A DNA stretch of 6,311 nucleotides from an uncultured Prevotellaceae bacterium (GTDB taxonomy: Bacteria > Bacteroidota > Bacteroidia > Bacteroidales > Bacteroidaceae): NCBI GenBank assembly GCA_902803455.1, contig CADCQC010000368.1, positions 1 through 6,311 of the forward strand, in the 5' to 3' direction. Shown one piece after another: positions 1 through 6,065 of this stretch. Position 1 is the first letter of the stretch, and each line of letters begins with the position of its first letter. The position numbers and the translations under genes were made by a program. Below the pieces are notes generated by a model. It had not been told where the DNA came from and ran no database searches. It worked only from the letters and a program-made list of their open reading frames with translations.

Positions 1-1260
1 ATAGAATACAGCAAGGAAGCTGTTATCTTTGTCAAATACCTCATAAGCTTTAACATCGGGATGATATACTTGAATATCCTTGTTCTCACGGAATGTGATG
101 CCATATAGTCTCTTGGCTAGTCCAAAGATGCCTTCTATTACTTTTGACAATTCAAAATATGGCCTCAGCATCTCTGAGTCGAGGTCATATTTCTTCATTT
201 GCAGTTGATAAGAATAATGACTGAAATCCCATGGTTCAAGTACAAACTTGCGCCCTTCAAGTTTGCGAGCCATTTTTTCTATTTCTGCTACTTCTTTTAA
301 GGCTGCTGGCTTATAGCATTCGATCAGTTGGTCAAATAGATGGTAGACATTCTTCTTGTTGGAGGCCATTCTGTTCTTCAGCACAAAATCAGCGAATGTC
401 TTGTAGCCTAACAATTGTGCACGCTCACGTTGAATGTTCACAATTCTTTTGCAGATTTCAAGGTTGTTCTCTGAATTCTGATGGGTACAGACGGTATTGC
501 TCGCCATGTATAACTGATGACGGAGTTCACGCCGTGTGGAATACTTCATGAATGGCCCGATGCTTGGAGCATCAAGGGTAAATACCCATCCTTCGAGACC
601 GCGTTCTTTTGCTTCTGATGCAGCCGATTCACGTACTCTGTCGGGTAATCCTTCAAGATCTGATTCATCTGTGATATGCAATGTGAATGCTTTGCGCTCT
701 TTCCTGAGATTTTGGGAAAATTGAAGTGCAAGCATGCTGATTTCCTCATTAAGCTTGCGTAAACGGGCTTTTCCTTCATCATCCAACAATGCTCCGGAAC
801 GGGCAAAACCATCATATGTCTTTTGCAAGAGTTGCTTTTCCTCGGGAGTAAGACGGCGATGATGACGATGAACAGCCTTGATGCGCTCAAATAATTGCTT
901 GTTGAGCAACACATCGTTGGCATGCTGAGTCAATATGGGTTCCAGCTTTTGGGCAAGAGCATCCATCTCATCGGATGATTCCGCACTCATCAGATTGGAA
1001 AAAATGGTGGATACCCTGTCAAGAAGACCATAATACCAACTGTCGTCATCCTTGTTGAGAATCGTATTGTCGAAAGTCGGCTTCTCTGGATTGTTGATCG
1101 TACGTTCGATTTGTTCTTTGTCCCGACGGATTCCTTCCATGAATGCCTCCTCATAGTCTTCAATTCGGATGGCTTGAAACGGATAGGTATGATGAAGGGT
1201 ATCGAAATGCTCAAAAAATGGATTGGTTCTCTCTGATGATTCTATGCTTTCAGATTTCAT
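1..1260 (-). CDS. dcp: M3-family peptidyl-dipeptidase (Dcp-like oligopeptidase), 3' end missing
   Basis: Reading the minus strand from the ATG at 1260 gives 420 uninterrupted codons that run off the left edge. Family M3 zinc metallopeptidases degrade short peptides; Dcp releases C-terminal dipeptides. Seen in the sequence: an N-terminal NPFFEHFD (residues 13-20), EDYEEAF (34-40), NNPEKPTFDNTI (56-67), the mid-region FTLDAPSIGPFMKYS (227-241) followed by RRELRHQLYMA, LEPWDFSHY (341-349), and YDLDSEMLRPYF (358-369). These match the helical N-terminal half of Dcp/oligopeptidase A proteins. E. coli Dcp is about 680 residues, so roughly 260 residues, including the HEXXH zinc site, lie outside the window and catalytic competence cannot be judged. 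There is no signal peptide, so a cytoplasmic enzyme is expected. It has its own promoter just upstream and is probably transcribed separately from the Crp/Fnr gene before it. Dcp rather than PrlC is favoured by the N-terminal pattern but is not certain. Confidence 0.9.
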   Translation of the reverse strand, partial: MKSESIESSERTNPFFEHFDTLHHTYPFQAIRIEDYEEAFMEGIRRDKEQIERTINNPEKPTFDNTILNKDDDSWYYGLLDRVSTIFSNLMSAESSDEMDALAQKLEPILTQHANDVLLNKQLFERIKAVHRHHRRLTPEEKQLLQKTYDGFARSGALLDDEGKARLRKLNEEISMLALQFSQNLRKERKAFTLHITDESDLEGLPDRVRESAASEAKERGLEGWVFTLDAPSIGPFMKYSTRRELRHQLYMASNTVCTHQNSENNLEICKRIVNIQRERAQLLGYKTFADFVLKNRMASNKKNVYHLFDQLIECYKPAALKEVAEIEKMARKLEGRKFVLEPWDFSHYSYQLQMKKYDLDSEMLRPYFELSKVIEGIFGLAKRLYGITFRENKDIQVYHPDVKAYEVFDKDNSFLAVFY

Positions 1261-1278
1261 ATGTCATGATGAATGTTT

Positions 1279-1317
1279 TGTGCTACAAAAGTAATGAAAT
1301 CCTACTGAATAAGCAAA
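1279..1317 (-). promoter_or_regulatory. Bacteroidota-type promoter for the M3 peptidase gene
   Basis: On the minus strand TTTG (1317-1314) is followed, after 20 bases, by TACTTTTG (1293-1286). This matches the Bacteroidota sigma-ABfr consensus (TTTG, about 19-21 bases, TAnnTTTG) at every defined base. The expected transcription start is near 1279, leaving a leader of about 20 bases before the ATG at 1260. The leader has no Shine-Dalgarno sequence, which is normal for this phylum. The perfect match supports the ATG at 1260 as the true start. Confidence 0.8.
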
Positions 1318-1342
1318 ATAATTAAACAATGTTTATATTTTC

Positions 1343-1366
1343 ATTTGATTAAAGAAATAATCAAAT
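1343..1366. repeat. AT-rich inverted repeat between the Crp/Fnr gene and the peptidase promoter
   Basis: ATTTGATTA (1343-1351) and TAATCAAAT (1358-1366) are perfect 9-base reverse complements separated by a 6-base AAGAAA loop. Six T residues (1370-1375) follow on the plus strand. Each arm has only one G:C pair, so an RNA hairpin would be weak, and on the minus strand (the direction of both flanking genes) no U-run follows. It may be a weak terminator for the upstream operon or a protein-binding site. The arms contain TTGAT and ATCAA, which resemble Fnr half-sites but with 10 bases between them instead of the classical 4. Confidence 0.5.
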
Positions 1367-1402
1367 TCATTTTTTAACGAGATTTACATCAATTTTATCT
1401 CT

Positions 1403-1446
1403 TTTCATGTGAATAGTGCCTCATATTTCATGTGAATAGTGTCTCA
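1403..1446. repeat. Tandem direct repeat, 23-bp period, over the stop codon of the Crp/Fnr gene
   Basis: Two 21-base copies, at 1403-1423 and 1426-1446, differ at one position (c1419 versus t1442) and are separated by two bases. The right-hand copy contains the last codons and the TGA stop (1428-1430) of the Crp/Fnr gene; the left-hand copy is noncoding. Each copy contains ATGTGAATAGTG. The structure fits a recent local duplication of the gene's 3' end, or a paired binding site about two helical turns apart. Confidence 0.85.
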
Positions 1447-2105
1447 AGAGCGGGGATGACTATTCTCTCACGAGATAGCTGAAGTAATCCTTCGTGCTGC
1501 ATTTCGTGGAGCTCTTTGGATACGTTAAGGCGACTCTCACCAATTGAACTCGCAATTTGTTGCATTTTGATATGAAATGTTTTTGTGCCTGCGGGTTTGC
1601 GGCTATGATCACTGAGAAATCTGATGATTTTTTCTCTGCGTGAATGGGGAATAGGGCGCCATGGCCGCTGAGATAAACGCTGTGCGTGGGTAGTAAGGAT
1701 ATTGAGGAGATTGTACTTGATAATGTCAAATTGGTCAAGTAATTTCAATGCTTCTGATTTATTGATGGAGAGCATATCGCTCTTTTCCGTAGATACATAT
1801 CGGCTTGTGTAACGTTGTGTCAAGCCAAACAGGTTTTCGGGCTCAATAAGTGTGGGGGCGGGGATTATTTCTTCCACGTAGTAATCATGGCTGATAGAAT
1901 AGGTGAATGATGACAAAGAGCCTTTCAAAAGAAATACCAGACTGTCGCAGAGATGGCCACTTTGAATGATGACATCACCTGGTGAGTGACGGCTGAAGAT
2001 AAACTTCGTAAAACCGAGAATTTCTGATAGATCATCTTGGCTTATACCTTGAAACAATGGTAATTGCAACAAGGTAGAATACATGTTGATCTGCTTGTCA
2101 TTCAT
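1428..2105 (-). CDS. Crp/Fnr-family transcriptional regulator
   Basis: 225 residues, the usual length of the family. Residues 17-110 look like a cyclic-nucleotide-binding-type beta-roll: LFQGISQDDL (17-26), the turn motif PGD (42-44), and LLKGSL (59-64). The phosphate-binding cassette position reads PENLFGLTQRYTSRYVSTE (89-107) and lacks the FGE...RxA signature, so cAMP binding is unlikely. A long dimerisation helix (about 112-147) leads to a winged helix-turn-helix with MQQIASSIGESRLNVSKELHE (181-201; helices split at IGES) and the wing at LLQLSRERIVI (207-217). Only one Cys (53) is present in the sensor half, so no Fnr-type iron-sulfur cluster is expected; the ligand is unknown. The ATG at 2105 is preferred over an upstream in-frame TTG (2108) because it overlaps the stop of the ApbE gene by one base (TGATG), which indicates translational coupling. 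It is the last gene of the run. Confidence 0.9.
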   Translation of the reverse strand: MNDKQINMYSTLLQLPLFQGISQDDLSEILGFTKFIFSRHSPGDVIIQSGHLCDSLVFLLKGSLSSFTYSISHDYYVEEIIPAPTLIEPENLFGLTQRYTSRYVSTEKSDMLSINKSEALKLLDQFDIIKYNLLNILTTHAQRLSQRPWRPIPHSRREKIIRFLSDHSRKPAGTKTFHIKMQQIASSIGESRLNVSKELHEMQHEGLLQLSRERIVIPALETLFT

Positions 2106-3130
2106 CAATTTTCAATAATCTTTTCTCTGAGTTTTGGAGAACACCAAATCTGATATTTGCCTTCATGGTCTGCATATATCAGATAGGCCATCAATTCAGA
2201 ATGTCGTTGCAGTATGGCTTTCGACTTTTCTAAACCTAATACCATAAAGGCTGTCGCATAGGCATCTGCTATGGCACATCGTTGAGCTACAACAGTGGCA
2301 GATAGCAGACTGTGCTCAACAGGTAATCCGGTGTGAGGGTCTATCGTATGAGCGTATTTTTTGCCATCTTTGTAATAAAAATTCCGATAGTTACCACTCG
2401 TGGCCATCGACAAATCGGTGATTTGGAGGATGGCTTCTATCTCATTATTCATATTGGTCGGGTCTTCAGTAGGGCGGTTGATGCCTATACGCCATGGCGA
2501 CCGTTTCTCACTGACTCCCTTGGTCACGATCTCACCGCCTATTTCTATCATGTAATTATTCACATCGTGGCTTTCTAATACTTTCGCGACAATGTCTGAA
2601 CCATATCCCTTTGCTATCGCACTGCAGTCGAGCATCAGTCGGGAATCATTTTTGCGTATACGGCGGTCTTTTCCTAATGTGACTTTCTGATATCCTACAA
2701 AAGAGATCAAACTGTCGATTGCATGCATGTCTGGACTATTGGTCGTCTTGAAACCAAACCCCCAGTGATTGACCAATGGAGCAACGGTGATGTCGAATGC
2801 TCCGTCTGTATCTTGAGATATTTTTTGAGCAAGATTAAATACCTCAACAAATTTATCATCGACCAAAACGTCCTCGTTGTTGTTGACTTTTGTAATGATT
2901 GACTGGGGATTGAAGGGGGATAATGACTGGTCTACTTCTGCAAGTGCTTGCTCAATATCATGTTGGAGATCTTTGTCGCTTTGATATGTGATGTGATATA
3001 TCGTTCCAAAAATGTTGCCTTGAATGGAAACATATGGTAACTTTTGCTGCTGACGGATAATCAGCACTGTGCCGATAATGAGAAAGGCCAAAAACGGAAG
3101 CTGCCAGATGAGTTGTTTCTTGTTGCGCAT
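2105..3130 (-). CDS. apbE: ApbE-type FAD:protein FMN transferase
   Basis: 341 residues, full length for the family. ApbE enzymes move FMN from FAD onto a Thr/Ser of target proteins (NqrB/NqrC, RnfD/RnfG, FMN-binding domain proteins) on the outer face of the inner membrane. Visible family motifs: GTIYHITY (42-49), DGAFDITVAPLVNHWGFG (109-126), LDCSAIAKGYGSD (167-179), IEIGGE (195-200), SMATSGNYRNFY (241-252), HTIDPHTGLP (261-270) and AIADAYATAFMVLG (286-299), the last including the conserved Asp289 expected to help hold Mg2+. A single N-terminal hydrophobic segment (about 8-26) with no lipobox Cys suggests a membrane anchor rather than the lipoprotein form. The gene starts 20 bp after the DUF6048 gene and its TGA stop shares a base with the ATG of the Crp/Fnr gene. 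None of its usual flavinylation targets is encoded in the window. Confidence 0.95.
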   Translation of the reverse strand: MRNKKQLIWQLPFLAFLIIGTVLIIRQQQKLPYVSIQGNIFGTIYHITYQSDKDLQHDIEQALAEVDQSLSPFNPQSIITKVNNNEDVLVDDKFVEVFNLAQKISQDTDGAFDITVAPLVNHWGFGFKTTNSPDMHAIDSLISFVGYQKVTLGKDRRIRKNDSRLMLDCSAIAKGYGSDIVAKVLESHDVNNYMIEIGGEIVTKGVSEKRSPWRIGINRPTEDPTNMNNEIEAILQITDLSMATSGNYRNFYYKDGKKYAHTIDPHTGLPVEHSLLSATVVAQRCAIADAYATAFMVLGLEKSKAILQRHSELMAYLIYADHEGKYQIWCSPKLREKIIEN

Positions 3131-3150
3131 GTAATGTGCTATAATGATGA

Positions 3151-3840
3151 TTAGATGTCAATAGTAAAATAAAACGCAGCTCCCAAATTACTGCTGTCGT
3201 CTTTTCCAAAACCTGGAACATACCACACGTTGCCCAATTCGCCGGAATCATGGAAGAGGCGTTTACGGTATCTTACACTCCAACCAAGGTGAAATGGTCC
3301 CCATATCTTGGCATCAACTCCTGCGGCTAATTCCAACCAGTGAGAATAGCATTTCACATCATTGGCCATATAGGTGGATATACCGCCATAATATGGATCT
3401 TTCATATCCGGATGGGAGACATCATAATTAAAGTAAGAAAAAGCATATCTCCCACCTAAATAAATCCGATAATCATCATGCTTGTTTTTCATCATGTTGT
3501 AATCGGCGCCTATACGGAAATAGGGAGCTGTGGAGCGATAACTGATTTCTGTCACCTCATCATCACTCGATGCTCTACCTATGCCGGCTTCAAAAATCGG
3601 AAAATACTTGTCGTGAAGATTTAAACGAAGTGTTGCTTCAAATTGACCATAATCACTGACTGCATATTGAACGATACCCACAAGATCTATACCGACTGCA
3701 AACCCGTGGAGAAAGGATGTGCTGTCTTGCTCTATTGGTTCTGCAACATTTGCCGGAGTCTGGGCTGATATGGCAACCGGGGACAACAGGCTAATGACCA
3801 GGCTTAAAATATACTTGAATATGGCCTCCAATCGTATCAT
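3151..3840 (-). CDS. DUF6048-like exported, probable outer-membrane beta-barrel protein
   Basis: 229 residues. An N-terminal signal peptide is clear: positively charged start, hydrophobic stretch 9-22, and probable cleavage after AISA (residue 26). The mature part has alternating aromatic/hydrophobic strands with glycine turns, for example FAVGIDLVGIVQYA (47-60), YFPIFEAGIGRAS (79-91), YFRIGADYN (107-115), YRIYLGGRYAFSYFNYD (124-140), HLGWSVRYRKRLF (184-196) and the terminal AAFYFTIDI, as expected of a small outer-membrane barrel. The family name DUF6048 is from memory of Bacteroidales proteins found next to DUF6452 and was not searched. The ATG at 3840 lies inside the preceding gene, giving a 50-bp overlap in another frame; it is kept because it gives a complete signal peptide. 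No ribosome-binding site is visible, so reinitiation or coupling is likely. Function unknown. Confidence 0.8.
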   Translation of the reverse strand: MIRLEAIFKYILSLVISLLSPVAISAQTPANVAEPIEQDSTSFLHGFAVGIDLVGIVQYAVSDYGQFEATLRLNLHDKYFPIFEAGIGRASSDDEVTEISYRSTAPYFRIGADYNMMKNKHDDYRIYLGGRYAFSYFNYDVSHPDMKDPYYGGISTYMANDVKCYSHWLELAAGVDAKIWGPFHLGWSVRYRKRLFHDSGELGNVWYVPGFGKDDSSNLGAAFYFTIDI

Positions 3841-4267
3841 TGTCTACTAAAGATTTGGTAATAACCATGGAATCTATCGCATTGCGCGTCCATTTCAAAT
3901 CCGTAATCGTGTGAAAAAAAGTGGCAGGGCAGTCTACTGACTCAAAATGTGGCATATTAATCTTGTTGACTACAACAGTGTCGGTAACGGTTACTGACTG
4001 AGGGCTGGTCAACTTGAATATTAATCGGTCTGAGGCTTGCGTATAACTTATTGGAATAAGAAAATACTCTGCTGCGATTTTCCTGTTCAGGAGTATCGTG
4101 TCCTTGCCGTCTACTTTGAGCGCACTAACAGTCAGTGTATCGGTAAGTGTAGTCACATTTCCGCTCAATACATATTTCGTGCGTATGAAATTATTGAGCG
4201 GGCAGTCAATAGATGAGCAGGAAGATAGAATAAATGTCGCCCACATCAAGCGCATTAATTTTCGCAT
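3791..4267 (-). CDS. DUF6452-like lipoprotein, function unknown
   Basis: 158 residues. The start MRKLMRLMWATFILSSC is a lipoprotein signal with Cys17 as the probable lipidated residue. Two further Cys (22 and 113) could form a disulfide in the periplasm. The middle is rich in Thr/Val beta-strand sequence (TTLTDTLTVSALKVDG, 39-54; SVTVTDTVVVNKI, 91-103), and the C-terminal part CPATFFHTITDLKWTRNAID (113-132) looks conserved. This matches my memory of DUF6452 proteins encoded next to DUF6048 in Bacteroidales; unsearched. The start at 4267 is supported by an unusually good AGGAGG seven bases upstream. A second ATG at 4255 shares a base with the glycosyltransferase stop (TAATG) and would give a protein four residues shorter. 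The gene overlaps the glycosyltransferase by 13 bp and the DUF6048 gene by 50 bp. Confidence 0.78.
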   Translation of the reverse strand: MRKLMRLMWATFILSSCSSIDCPLNNFIRTKYVLSGNVTTLTDTLTVSALKVDGKDTILLNRKIAAEYFLIPISYTQASDRLIFKLTSPQSVTVTDTVVVNKINMPHFESVDCPATFFHTITDLKWTRNAIDSMVITKSLVDNDTIGGHIQVYFKPGH

Positions 4268-5217
4268 CTGATGGCCTCCTCTATCTGGTAATCATTACGC
4301 GAACTGGATGATCTGCTGATCAGATCTCCCAAAAAGCCGGCAAGAAATAGTTGAGTGCCTATCATCATCATCGTCAGTGCGATGTAAAAATAGGGTGAGT
4401 CGGTAACCAGGCGCTGAGGTATACCATGTGCCAATGCAATCAATTTGTCGGCGCCAATCACTATTGCTGACAAAAATCCGATGGCAAATACTATCGTGCC
4501 TAAAAAACCAAATACATGCATCGGCTTCCTGCCAAAACTGCTCAAAAACCATAAGGTGATTAAGTCGAGATATCCATTGACAAAACGGTTTAAACCAAAC
4601 TTCGACTTGCCGTATTTCCGGGCTTGATGGTGTACCACCTTCTCGCCAATTTTGTCAAATCCCGCATTCTTGGCTAAATAAGGGATGAAACGGTGCATCT
4701 CACCATAAACTTCAATGTTCTTCACCACTTCTTTACGGTAGGCTTTTAAACCGCAATTGAAGTCGTGCAAGTTTCTGATGCCACTAATCCGACGGACAGT
4801 AGCGTTAAACAATTTGGTCGGAATCGTTTTGGATAAAGGATCATAACGCTTTTGCTTATATCCTGAAACGAGGTCGTAACCATCTTTCATGATCATATCA
4901 TATAATCCGGGGATTTCATCGGGGGAGTCTTGCAAGTCGGCATCCATTGTGATGACAACATCGCCTTGTGCTTCTTTGAAACCACAATACAATGCAGGGC
5001 TCTTTCCGTAGTTGCGCCGGAATTTGATGCCCTTCACTTCTGCATGTTGGCTTGATAACTCTTCTATTACGCTCCATGATTTGTCTGTAGACCCATCATT
5101 GACGAATATCACCTCAAAGGAGAAGTTATGGTCGTCCATTACTTGATGAATCCAACGGTAAAGTTCGGGAAGTGATTCTTCCTCATTAAACAAAGGGATA
5201 ACAACAGATATGTCCAT
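4255..5217 (-). CDS. Family 2 glycosyltransferase, DPM1/GtrB-like, membrane-anchored
   Basis: 320 residues, typical of polyprenyl-phosphate sugar transferases of the GtrB/ArnC/DPM1 group, which make undecaprenyl-phosphate-linked sugars at the inner membrane. Motifs: SVVIPLFNEEESLPEL (4-19) of the GT-A fold, VNDGSTD (39-45) for the nucleotide, RRNYGKSPAL (67-76), the metal-binding MDADLQDSPDEIP (91-103, DAD at 92-94), and FNCGLKAYRKEV (153-164). The RKYGKSKFGL segment (200-209) sits just before the membrane part, as usual in this family. Two transmembrane segments follow, about 234-256 and 276-299, as in GtrB-type proteins. The sugar cannot be predicted. The start at 5217 lies 16 bp after the DUF4199 gene; no Shine-Dalgarno sequence is visible. 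The stop overlaps the next gene by 13 bp. Confidence 0.92.
   Translation of the reverse strand: MDISVVIPLFNEEESLPELYRWIHQVMDDHNFSFEVIFVNDGSTDKSWSVIEELSSQHAEVKGIKFRRNYGKSPALYCGFKEAQGDVVITMDADLQDSPDEIPGLYDMIMKDGYDLVSGYKQKRYDPLSKTIPTKLFNATVRRISGIRNLHDFNCGLKAYRKEVVKNIEVYGEMHRFIPYLAKNAGFDKIGEKVVHHQARKYGKSKFGLNRFVNGYLDLITLWFLSSFGRKPMHVFGFLGTIVFAIGFLSAIVIGADKLIALAHGIPQRLVTDSPYFYIALTMMMIGTQLFLAGFLGDLISRSSSSRNDYQIEEAIRCEN
4268..4282 (-). promoter_or_regulatory. Strong Shine-Dalgarno sequence before the DUF6452-like gene
   Basis: The minus strand reads AGAGGAGG, then CCATCAG, then the ATG at 4267. AGGAGG is a near-perfect anti-16S match at good spacing, and it lies inside the 3' end of the glycosyltransferase gene. 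Such sites are uncommon in Bacteroidota and absent before the neighbouring genes. It supports the 4267 start over the ATG at 4255. Confidence 0.6.
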
Positions 5218-5233
5218 TGATTGATGATGTTTA

Positions 5234-5785
5234 CTAATTTCTTGGTTTCCAGTGACTTTTTAAACTTACGTAAAGTGCTATGGTTAAGCTCATGATTAAT
5301 CCGGCCAAAATATTTGACCACATAATCTGAATTGCGATATCTATCGGACGAAGTTCACGTATCATTTTGGATAGAGACGTGGCGGTGTCTTTGGGGTATC
5401 CCATTGCATCAAGGGCCTTTTTAAAGTCTGGGTCAGTCAGCATGGTCAAGTAACGGTTGATAATCATGCCATGATCTATCCATTCAAAATAGGCCCATTG
5501 CGCAATTGCAAATATTAGGGATGCGTAGAAAACCACCATGACGGAATATAAATAAGCACGCCAATAACCGATTTGGCCTTGGGCTGTCTTCTCAGCATAC
5601 GATCTTGTCAGCATTCCCAAATAAAATGGAATGAATATCATTGTCGAAATCCATAATAAGCCACATATTGGGAAGGAGAAATTGCCTACAAACAGTGCAA
5701 AACTGAACACCCATAGTATGCCCAGTTTAGCACCATCTATATGTGCTGAAGATCCCATATTGGCATAATTCGTTTCTGACGCCAT
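5234..5785 (-). CDS. DUF4199-family membrane protein
   Basis: 183 residues with four hydrophobic stretches: about 20-37, 41-60, 77-100 and 148-174. The soluble stretch between the last two holds DPDFKKALDAMGYPKD (118-133). This layout, the length, and position directly upstream of a family 2 glycosyltransferase fit the DUF4199 family of Bacteroidota inner-membrane proteins; the assignment is from memory. No catalytic motif is visible and the function is unknown, but the fixed neighbourhood suggests a role linked to the glycosyltransferase. It is the first gene of the minus-strand run: the ATG at 5785 follows a TAACTTTG promoter by about 24 bases. Confidence 0.85.
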   Translation of the reverse strand: MASETNYANMGSSAHIDGAKLGILWVFSFALFVGNFSFPICGLLWISTMIFIPFYLGMLTRSYAEKTAQGQIGYWRAYLYSVMVVFYASLIFAIAQWAYFEWIDHGMIINRYLTMLTDPDFKKALDAMGYPKDTATSLSKMIRELRPIDIAIQIMWSNILAGLIMSLTIALYVSLKSHWKPRN

Positions 5786-5802
5786 CTACAATATCTCTTT
5801 AA

Positions 5803-5841
5803 TTGGCTGCAAAGTTAAGAAAAAAAGATGATTTATATGAA
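5803..5841 (-). promoter_or_regulatory. Probable promoter of the six-gene minus-strand run
   Basis: The minus strand carries TAACTTTG (5817-5810), a perfect match to the Bacteroidota -7 element TAnnTTTG. The expected start of transcription is near 5803, giving a leader of about 18 bases before the ATG at 5785. The -33 position (TTCA around 5841-5838) matches TTTG poorly. A T-tract (complement of 5820-5826) lies between. No other promoter of similar quality is seen within the run. Confidence 0.65.
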
Positions 5842-6008
5842 TGATTAGGAAATAATAATTAAGAAGAGTATCTCAATGCAAACGAATATGTTGTCAAAAC
5901 AATTAACAGGACGCCTACTCATGATGATGTTTTCTAAATATTTGATAAAAAATCAAAAAAATAGGACAATTATATAACAAATAACAGATTTGTCCGTCTA
6001 TAAAATGC

Positions 6009-6025
6009 ATGGAAATGATTTCCAT
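6009..6025. promoter_or_regulatory. 17-bp perfect palindrome upstream of the plus-strand gene, candidate operator
   Basis: ATGGAAAT-G-ATTTCCAT: 8-base arms around one central G, ending 40 bases before the ATG at 6066. A symmetrical site of this size suits a dimeric DNA-binding protein. A one-base loop makes it an unlikely RNA hairpin and no T-run follows, so it is not a terminator. The binding protein is unknown. Confidence 0.45.
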
Positions 6026-6065
6026 AAGCAAAATCCTATGTTAAACCAGAAATATCACAAGAAAG

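Larger units (their letters stand above)
5786..6065. other. Divergent AT-rich intergenic region
   Basis: 280 bases between two divergent genes. The left part holds the TAACTTTG promoter for the minus-strand run. The right part holds a spaced inverted repeat, GGACAA (5964-5969) and TTGTCC (5990-5995), and a 17-bp palindrome (6009-6025). I find no perfect TAnnTTTG element on the plus strand for the right-hand gene. No convincing small ORF or structured RNA is seen. Confidence 0.6.

Noticed and set aside
231..551. 106-codon open frame on the plus strand
   Set aside because: Antisense to the M3 peptidase gene, Cys/Leu/Phe-rich with no family resemblance.
546..923. 125-codon open frame on the minus strand
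   Set aside because: It lies within the M3 peptidase gene in another frame; the peptidase frame is open throughout and shows clear family motifs.
1343..1375. Classical intrinsic terminator for the six-gene run
   Set aside because: The stem has one G:C pair per arm, and the T-run follows on the plus strand, opposite to the direction of transcription of both flanking genes.
2333..2578. 81-codon plus-strand open frame
   Set aside because: Antisense to the conserved C-terminal half of the ApbE gene; no independent support.
3159..3187. Possible internal promoter for apbE (TTTG at 3187-3184, TACTATTG at 3166-3159, minus strand)
   Set aside because: The -7 element has one mismatch and the spacer is 17 bases, shorter than the usual 19-21; the tight gene packing already explains expression.
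4310..4326. Inverted repeat GATCTG/CAGATC with a 5-base spacer
   Set aside because: It lies within the glycosyltransferase coding sequence and has no T-run or promoter nearby; probably a chance result of codon use.
5964..5995. Inverted repeat GGACAA/TTGTCC with a 20-base spacer
   Set aside because: Arms are only 6 bases with a wide spacing; such matches are expected by chance in a region of this size.
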